From positions 49,521,756 through 49,585,755 of the forward strand of contig CM055103.1 in NCBI GenBank assembly GCA_029204225.1: a DNA stretch of 64,000 nt, given 5' to 3'. Both the position numbers and the translations under genes were made by a program. The stretch is from Diphasiastrum complanatum. Its lineage: Eukaryota; Streptophyta; Lycopodiopsida; Lycopodiales; Lycopodiaceae. Position 1 is the first letter of the stretch, and every line of letters starts with the position of its first letter. This document shows positions 57,125-64,000 of the stretch, one piece after another. The notes below the pieces were generated by a model that saw nothing but the letters and a program-made list of their open reading frames with translations, made no database searches and was not told the DNA's origin.

Positions 57125-60100
57125 TCAATCGCCCTCATCTGAACTAGCCTCTTGATTTTCTGCCAAACTTCGCTTCTGCGTACCAGAGTCATCTGCAGCC
57201 CCATCCGTAGTACCTTTAACACGACGTGATTTCTCCTTCGGTTTGGTACTACTACGCTTTTTGTTTACCACCTTTGCAACACATTGCACTGTGTCAACAA
57301 CCATAAACGACTGATTAACAAATTTGGAATTTGGAATAATCAGCCGTGTCTGACCATTTCGTAGGACAGTATATCTGAGATCAACTGTTTCACAAGTCCC
57401 TTCAAACCATCCAGATCTTGTTTGTGCAAGAGGATTGGATGGATCTTCTTTACTAAGGTAGTCACATGGAACTGATAATGTCTGTCCAGGTTGAAAAGGT
57501 TGTGTTGTATAAAGGAAAAATCCTGCCAAATGATTTTGCCACACATCCTGCAATATAAAGGTATAAGACATCCCTTTATGTAATGAAATCTTAAAAAACA
57601 TACATAATATGTGACATTAACTTACAACCACAAAACAAAAGCATAGCCATGTAAAATATCAACCTTACATATGATTCTGCAGAAAAGCAGAGCATACTTG
57701 TTATGATGGCATACTACATGTCCTCAAAATGCTATTGTTTGTCAAGTGTAGCTATTCACAGTAAAGCCTTTACTTACTTTGCCAGCCAATGCCAAGGCTA
57801 AGACAGACGGCAAAAACAACGATGATAGATTAACTCCAACACTGCCATGAAGAGGCACAAACAATGAGTGGTTACAATATCTCAACAATTTATTGACTAC
57901 CATCATTCTAAGAAATAACAAGCTTCCTTGAAAAGGGTCGATGACCAAAGTGGCACAATTTTGTGAATCCTTACCTCTAAAGTGATTGACTTTGCCTAGG
58001 ATGAATAAAAAAAACTAACCAGTTATCAGGTAGATCCTACCTTGCCAAGATGGTCATCACTACAGCAGCATTGAATGTTAGCCTGCAAAGTAAGCGGGTG
58101 GTTTGAAATAAGTAGAAGATCAAGGTTTTGTAGAGCATGAATCATAAGTCAAAATTGGTCCAGCAAGCCTCCAAGGAAAGCACATCTAAAAACCCAAAAT
58201 CTGTCCTAGTAGCATAGAATTAATGAACCGTTAATGGTTCAGTACGGTTCTCAGACCCGTACTGTGAACCATACTGTGAACCGTACGGTTCACAATTTTT
58301 TTGGGGGGGAACCGTGTGAACCATGGCATAATTAATTAATTTTTTTGTCCCATGTCCAAAACGAGCTATGAGGGGTTTTGGGGGGAAAATTAGAATAATT
58401 AATTAGTTAATTTTTTAGATGAACCGTACCACGGTTCAGGGTTCCTGCCACAGTTCCCAGAACCGTGGCTTCTATGCCTAGTAGTTGTTTCATGCACCCT
58501 CACCTGAACCATTAAAAGCCATTCAAATCAGAAAAGGTAACAAAATGGATTGGTACGTACTCAACCAACAAAGTAAGAGTGTTTGAGAGTCTCATTTCAA
58601 CAGATCCCTTCTCCTTCAAGTGCAGAATTGCTTCCCGAATTAGGCCATGGAGTCCCCATATGACCCATAATACAACCAAAGACATCCTGTCAAGTTGCTA
58701 AGGGCAGAGTTGTTAGAAAACAATAAGATGAAAAGCCTGATCAATGTAACAGCCTATTTGAACTTCGCATGCTGCTCCTAGTAGCTTCTCTGCTAGTTCA
58801 CAAATCTTTCACTTTGAAAAGCTGGGCAAAAGACAAAGTCTAATTCTTGCAAACTCTGCTTCTGGCATGTGCCAGCCCTATCTCTTGTAATCAGAAGTTT
58901 AACAGAATTACTGCTAAATAGAGAAAAGAGTACAACAACACGTACTGAAGACCCTCCTTAGCAAGACAGAGAGCACTACTGTTGGGCATGGCAATATATC
59001 TTCAGATTTATACTAAGGCTTCCAGACGTCAAGAACTGGGAGACAAGTAAAAATGTCTGAGAGCTCAAGCTAGAACTTTACAGACGGCATACGTCTTTGG
59101 CTTCTTTTTGGAGAGGGAGTGACTCTTTGGGGTGGTGTACATAGTCCCATCCGTTATTAGTTGGATATATAAGGCCCCTGATGAGTCATATGCCTCCTTA
59201 TTCATAGGGACCGTCAACTAAACTGCCTTAGCATGTCCTGATCATTAGTACCTTCTAGAGTGGAACTTTCAAGAAGTCCACAAAAATTACTAGTACAGGT
59301 CCCAATAGTCATATTTTTCTGGTGCTTCGAGTTCTGTGTAGAAGGCTCATCTGCAATTTCTTGTAAGGGGGATTCACAACCACTGACATTGGCAGTGCAT
59401 GACATCCATTCAGCATTCCTACTTGGAGATTGCTTAATGCTCCATCATTTGCTATCTATTTTGCTGCAATGTGTCTATATAGGTCTACTCATGAACTGGC
59501 TTACAGACCCAACCACAAATAAAGTATTTGGTCTCGTAATGGCTAGAAAAATCAAGCTCTCAACAAGCTATCTATAAAGAGTTCCAGTCACCTTCTATGT
59601 GTCATCTTCCTTATTTTGCACATGTTTTGACTGGCGTTGCTCTAGGCTTGCTAATTTGGATATTGGATTTGTTTAATGGTTCATGTACCTATGGATATTT
59701 TGACTGCAAGATGGATACAACATTGTTCTGCCACCTCATTTCCAGACAATACTGTAGGAATCGTGAATCTTTCATATCCACTGCTTTAGTGAACTCCTCT
59801 TCATTGTTGACAAGACTCCCAATTTGTATAAGGTTTGCATTCCTCAAATTTCAGTCCTCGAAGGTACTAGTTGATTCTCCTATACCATGCTCTTGGAGCT
59901 TGTTTCAATCCATATAACACTTTCTTAAGCCTGCACACTAGACGTTTCTACCTTTCTTAAGCCTGAACACTAGATGTTTTCTTCGTCTTTCTTGTCACAC
60001 CAATCAGCAACAACCTACTGATCAATTGGTGCCCAACTTTGATTGGATCCATCATTAGACGATAAAGAATCCTAAATGAGTCCTCGTTTGATAGGTTGAG

Positions 60101-62792
60101 ATTGTGAGCTTCTTTGAGAGAGAACTCCAAGAGCAGAAATTCTATATATGAGGACTTGTCGCGCAGTGCATTTCTTGCTAGTTCCTCATACCTTAGGTAA
60201 TCAATTGATAGTTTATTGGTCTACTACTCTGTTTAAATGAAATGTTGGTTGTTCATCATACCTATGGTGAATCATTATCAATTGATAGCTTATTAGTCTG
60301 ATACTATTTATGTGATTGTGTTGTAACTGTAGATATCTAATTATAGAAGGTTGCGTAGCACTGAAACTGAGAATTTTAACTCAATATTTTAGGTTTGCTT
60401 TATTTTTCCTCTTGGAAACTAAACCATTTCCTTGTGAACTATGCACGCAGTATTGATTCTCCGACGCACACCTCTTCATAAGTGTACTTGAGAAAGCAAG
60501 GTGGTGATCTATGCCATTCTATGACAAACATAAAAAATCGGGAGTAGTTTTAAGACGTCATCTGTGATAAAGCACCTTGGCTACCGAGTATATGAGGTTT
60601 TTTGCGGCTTCAGTACCAAAACACAATGTGACAACGCACAACTATGCTGATCCTCACATGCAACAGGAGCAACAGCAACAGCATTTTACTTCATGAGAAA
60701 AAAGGTTAAGAAAAAGGGATGAATAGAGATCACTATTTGGGCAAGTTTCAACTTTCCAAAAAGTCTGTGGAAAGAAGATATTTACCCAATTCGAGGCAAC
60801 AAAGCACTAAGTCGTGCAACTGAGCTCTTAAAGATCATTCCCCCTCCAAATAAAACTGGAGCTAGAACAGAAAATGATACACTATTGAACGGGACTTGCC
60901 ACTGCAACTGCACAAAAAATATAATGTAAGACTATTTTTGGAGTTCATAGACAACCTACTTGCCAGCAACGTAATATATTCTCTACACACTTCAGAGATG
61001 TTTGAATTAACTATTACATAACATGTCCAATATGTCATGTCAAATTGCCATTCTGAAACAATTCTTAAGCTTCTGGCAAACAATCACATGCATACGACTT
61101 CTGAAATAACCTAGTACTTGCAGATAGTCATACTACCTAAAAGTCACCTAAAAAATAGTCCATGCAAACACATTGAAAACAGGCAGTAGCATGATGCATC
61201 TAGTTAAACTTGAAATCGATCATAGCACTAAAAAGTTAAACTTAAATCCTCACATACAAAGGCATGAAAAGACAGTTTTTTCCAATTCTTCTACAACAAA
61301 AGTGATTTAATTTGCCCAATACACCAATCTAAGCATCAACAGAGCTTTCAAGAATGAAAATTGTGGTCTTAGTTTATATGCGATTTTGGAGAATTGGAAA
61401 AAAACTTTGTCTTTTTTATGCTTTGAAATATATCCAACTTCACAAATTTCATTTGAGAAGTCGGTGACGTAATCAGGTAAAGCTTAGAAAAAGCATACAT
61501 GCAACAAAAAAAATCAAAGGATACATATTGAAACAATAATAAATAAAATAATAAATCATAGCCAGCGAGCACTGCTTATGTCTCATCAATAGGCAAGCAT
61601 AAGTTGCTATCTGGGTTTCGAAAGAGTTCAGATTGTGGTCTTAGTTCTCAATGTAGAGAGTTTGGCTCCAGATACTCCAGAGTTAGCACAAGATTGACAT
61701 AAGAAAGTCGCAATATAGTCAAGGTTTTAGGTGACAAATAATGGTTTCAAAAGATCATAGATGTACAAGGACAATATTAACCCTCATACAGCTCTATAAA
61801 TCAGAACAGCAACTCACATTAGAAATGGAAGGTAAGGTCCTGGTTAGGAAGGTGGGCAAAGACATTGTGAGGTTCGCCATTGACACCAATATACGAATTT
61901 TGTCAGAAGATGGTTCATTCCAAAGCTTTTTTAGCCTAACCCAGGTTATCTTGTCTAAATGGCTAGCTTTTCTAGGTATTGAGGCTAAAACTGCTCCATT
62001 ATGCTGGTTCTCATCTTTCTGCGAAGTGGTTTTTCCATGGCTCAAATCGTCTTCTCCCTGCTGTGTCTCAGCTGGCGTTTCTTGTTTGAATTGCTTCAAG
62101 ACATCACGGAAAAGGCTTGCAATATGGATCTTGAAATGCCTATATGCCAGTAAGACGCTAGCAATCTCTGCTCCATGCACTTCTCGCATCTCTTCAAAAA
62201 CACCCTCTATAAGTTTGGTGTCGTCTTCCGTAGCTACTTGCAGGTCATCTTTAGCATTGTCACCTGAAAGAGCTAGACTGTCAGATTGATTTAGCTGGAT
62301 GCAGGAGTCCGTCCTTGAGCAGTTAGAAATATCAGTCACCACATTAGCACTCGTTGCTTCGGTGCTTTCAGAACCTCCAAATGCTTCGTGTTCAGCTCGA
62401 TGAAGCCCCTCGGTGACAATATTTGCATTGATCTTACTTGAATCCAGTTCATAATTTTCTGGACAGAGATTAGATTGCTGAATAGGCCCTCCATTCTGAC
62501 CAGCATTTTCGCGCGAATGCAAACTGTCCTTTACCAAATCAATAGCACTCATGGATCTTTCTGTTCCACAACCAGGCTGCTCATTTGCACTGAAACGAAC
62601 CGCTATGGAGCTGGCGTTTTCTGCTACATGATTTCTAGATATCTTTAACGTGACAATACCTTTTGCTTCCTTGCTTCTACGTCTGAATATGGAACGCAAG
62701 CTGCAATCTGCATAATGATACTGTTGTATGGCTGGCAAGTCGGAAGAGCATGCTGCTCCTTGAGTTAGAAAATAGCACCTCGTCGCGGCCAT
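57125..62792 (-). CDS. MscS-like (MSL) mechanosensitive channel, 6 exons
   Basis: Exons on the minus strand: 62792-61818, 60907-60786, 58686-58561, 58082-58041, 57841-57778, 57547-57125. All GT-AG, phases agree, total 583 aa. Residues 1-70 are rich in R, S and A and poor in acids, like an organelle transit peptide; 80-300 are polar and low in conservation signals. Membrane segments: VSFSVLAPVLFGGG (exon 2), SLVVLWVIWGLHGLI (exon 3) and a pore-lining stretch LSSLFLPSVLALALAGK (exons 4-5). Then the MscS beta domain: NHLAGFFLYTTQPFQPGQTL, GWFEGTCETVDLRYTVLR, RLIIPNSKFVNQSFMVVD. The channel releases ions when membrane tension rises. The usual C-terminal alpha/beta domain is absent; a charged K/E/S-rich tail of about 55 residues ends the protein. 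Mitochondrial or plastid location is inferred. Confidence 0.85.
58205..58484. mobile_element. hAT-type MITE in MSL intron 3
   Basis: The element spans 58213-58476 (264 bp), with terminal inverted repeats CATAGAA/TTCTATG and the 8-bp direct repeat CCTAGTAG at 58205-58212 and 58477-58484. Subterminal GAACCGT/ACGGTTC words occur repeatedly in both orientations. An 8-bp duplication with short inverted ends and no coding capacity fits a non-autonomous hAT element. It lies between exons 3 and 4 and disturbs neither splice site. Confidence 0.88.
59450..59950 (-). pseudogene. Copia RT/RNase H remnant in MSL intron 2
   Basis: On the minus strand VCRLKKVLYGLKQAPRAWY is readable at about 59940-59885 and, after a rearranged gap, LFVVGSVSQFMSRPI near 59530-59480, matching late RT motifs of copia. 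The rest of the 2.1-kb intron (60785-58687) is unrecognised; CTTTCTTAAGCCTG recurs at about 59919 and 59951. Confidence 0.75.
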
Positions 62793-63184
62793 TTGTATCG
62801 AAACTGGATGCAGTCATGGATTAGCCGATCATTTGAAAAAACCAAGCATTCTGAGCCAGCCTTTGCTAGCGGAGAGGTCAAATTTGAACAAGAAAGAGAC
62901 ACTATGCAGCTTCAAATGATACTTCACAGAACTGCAACAAAAAGAGGCAAAGAAAAAAAGTGTTACGCATTCGAGACAGGAAAAGCACAGAAAGAAATAA
63001 AGTTCACCAAATTGCAATGTGCTGAGAGCCAAGCACAAAGGATGAGGCTGTCCAAACAAAAAACTGAAAACCTGCAGAAAAACTAAGCAAGCCATTTCAC
63101 TATTTCCTATACCAAACCCTAACTGATGAGCAAGTTCATTTCAAATACGCAATGCCGGCATGGGAGCACTAAAGCGAAAACCTG

Positions 63185-63376
63185 TTATGAAAGCAGAGAT
63201 GTCGGGACGGTCTGAGAAGAGCGAGAGAGATTGCTTGGAGTGATGCGAGATATGCATATCCATATGATCTTTCTGATTTTTTTGCGTGTGGCAGAATATG
63301 GAGCAAGAAAGATGGATGAAGCGGCGCGGGAGCAGAAAAGCGAGGAGGAGGAGGAAAGAGGCAAAATGTAGCGCAT
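63185..63376 (-). other. Small upstream ORF in the MSL 5' region
   Basis: 63 codons starting MRYILPLSSSSSLFCS, lying 390 nt upstream of the MSL start and just downstream of a TATA-like site. If the transcript starts upstream of 63376 it would be an upstream ORF that could lower translation; if it starts near 63365 as the TATA suggests, the ATG is not transcribed. Serine-rich beginning also allows an alternative first exon, but I see no splice evidence. Confidence 0.25.
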
Positions 63377-63390
63377 GATCGCAGCAGCTA

Positions 63391-63397
63391 TTATATA
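63391..63397 (-). promoter_or_regulatory. TATA-like box of the MSL gene
   Basis: TATATAA on the minus strand, about 600 bp upstream of the MSL start codon at 62792. It implies a long 5' leader or a leader intron. Confidence 0.4.
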
Positions 63398-63399
63398 GC

Positions 63400-64000
63400 G
63401 ACGAGCAGAAAGTAATTACTTAATTAAAAGAGGTCCTTCATCACGGTTTAAGGGTCTTCTTTCCCTTTCACTTTGTGGCTGGCTCCTCTCAAGTGTTTGG
63501 TGTTGGGGTGTTTTTTTTGTGGTTCGGGTGTTTTTTTTGTCGGTTTCACCACTTCATTTCTTACTCAAGTTCTTTAGGAAGATGTTGCTCAGTCTAAGTT
63601 GGCATTCCGATTGGGTGACTTATTGGCCAAAGCTTTTGGAGAGTGCTCACAAAAAAATCATTTTTTCAACTTACTAAAGAACCTACTTCTTGTGAAATTT
63701 GTAGATTTCTTTCAAACTCAAGCTAATTTCAACACTTAAATGACCTAATGTTTCTAGGTTTTTTTACTTGTGAAAACTATAACCTTAAATTTCAGAAGTT
63801 GCCATGTGGTCTCAATTTCAGCACGATACATAATCGAATTTTTATCCTTGTAAAAAGGTATGTGATTGTGCAAATCATTGAATTTGAAAACAATGAACCA
63901 AAAAAATTTACCTTTTAAAAGTAATTTTGAATATTAAATTAGAACATAAACATTACAATTTCTCTCTTTATGCAAGATAATACGAAATGATAATAATTAT
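63400..64000. other. No recognised content
   Basis: AT-rich sequence upstream of the MSL gene, with a short duplication TGTTTTTTTTGT near 63510-63540. No gene is recognised. Confidence 0.4.

Noticed and set aside
62793-63086. 97-codon plus-strand frame next to the MSL start
   Set aside because: It is antisense to the MSL 5' leader and has no family signature.
1-64000. tRNA or rRNA genes
   Set aside because: I noticed only primer-binding sites complementary to initiator Met tRNA, not a tRNA gene; a covariance-model scan would be needed to exclude one.

Overview
The window is nuclear DNA from a land plant with a large, transposon-rich genome. The evidence is two spliced protein-coding genes of plant families, LTR retrotransposons primed by initiator-methionine tRNA (the plant primer-site motif TGGTATCAGAGC occurs five times, one copy imperfect), GT-AG introns of 0.1 to 2.1 kb, and very low gene density. 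A fern or other non-seed plant with a large genome is my guess; the sequence alone does not fix the species.

Host genes. (1) Plus strand, 7877-10718: a four-exon amino acid permease of the APC superfamily, ACT/BAT1-like, predicted 555 aa, with a compound CT/CA microsatellite in intron 1. (2) Minus strand, 62792-57125: a six-exon MscS-like (MSL) mechanosensitive channel, predicted 583 aa, with a likely organelle-targeting N-terminus. Its introns hold a 264-bp hAT-type MITE with an 8-bp target duplication and an old Ty1/copia remnant. A third, doubtful host-type fragment (coiled-coil, one recognisable intron) lies at about 49.86-50.65 kb on the minus strand. The genes are unrelated and there is no operon logic.

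Transposon layout. 1-1420: dead Ty3/gypsy pol (+). 12.2-22.3 kb: a large degraded Ty3/gypsy element (-) with gag, three CCHC-type knuckles (one missing a Cys), RT, RNase H and integrase, plus an unusual extra ORF downstream of pol, itself preceded by two arrays of 24-25 bp repeats. 23.1-24.7 kb: two copia pieces in opposite orientations. 26.5-32.1 kb: mostly unrecognised sequence with small copia scraps. 32.1-35.9 kb: copia element F (+), 5' LTR and PBS present, 3' end lost. 35.9-47.0 kb: older copia element A (-), carrying a solo LTR (B, 36472-37321) in its integrase and a complete, apparently very young copia element C (40591-47023) near the edge of its 5' LTR. 47.8-48.4 kb: a third array of the same repeat family, just upstream of copia fragment D (+). 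51.3-53.9 kb: copia element E (+), 5'-truncated, with a 3' LTR.

The most interesting items are the copia element C (two 656-bp LTRs that look identical by eye, TAATC target duplication, uninterrupted 1317-aa gag-pol whose stop codon is supplied by the LTR), and the 25-bp repeat family with a near-constant half (CGGTYGAGAT) and a drifting half, found at three loci, twice just upstream of the extra ORF of the Ty3 element and once beside a TATA-like site and copia primer site.
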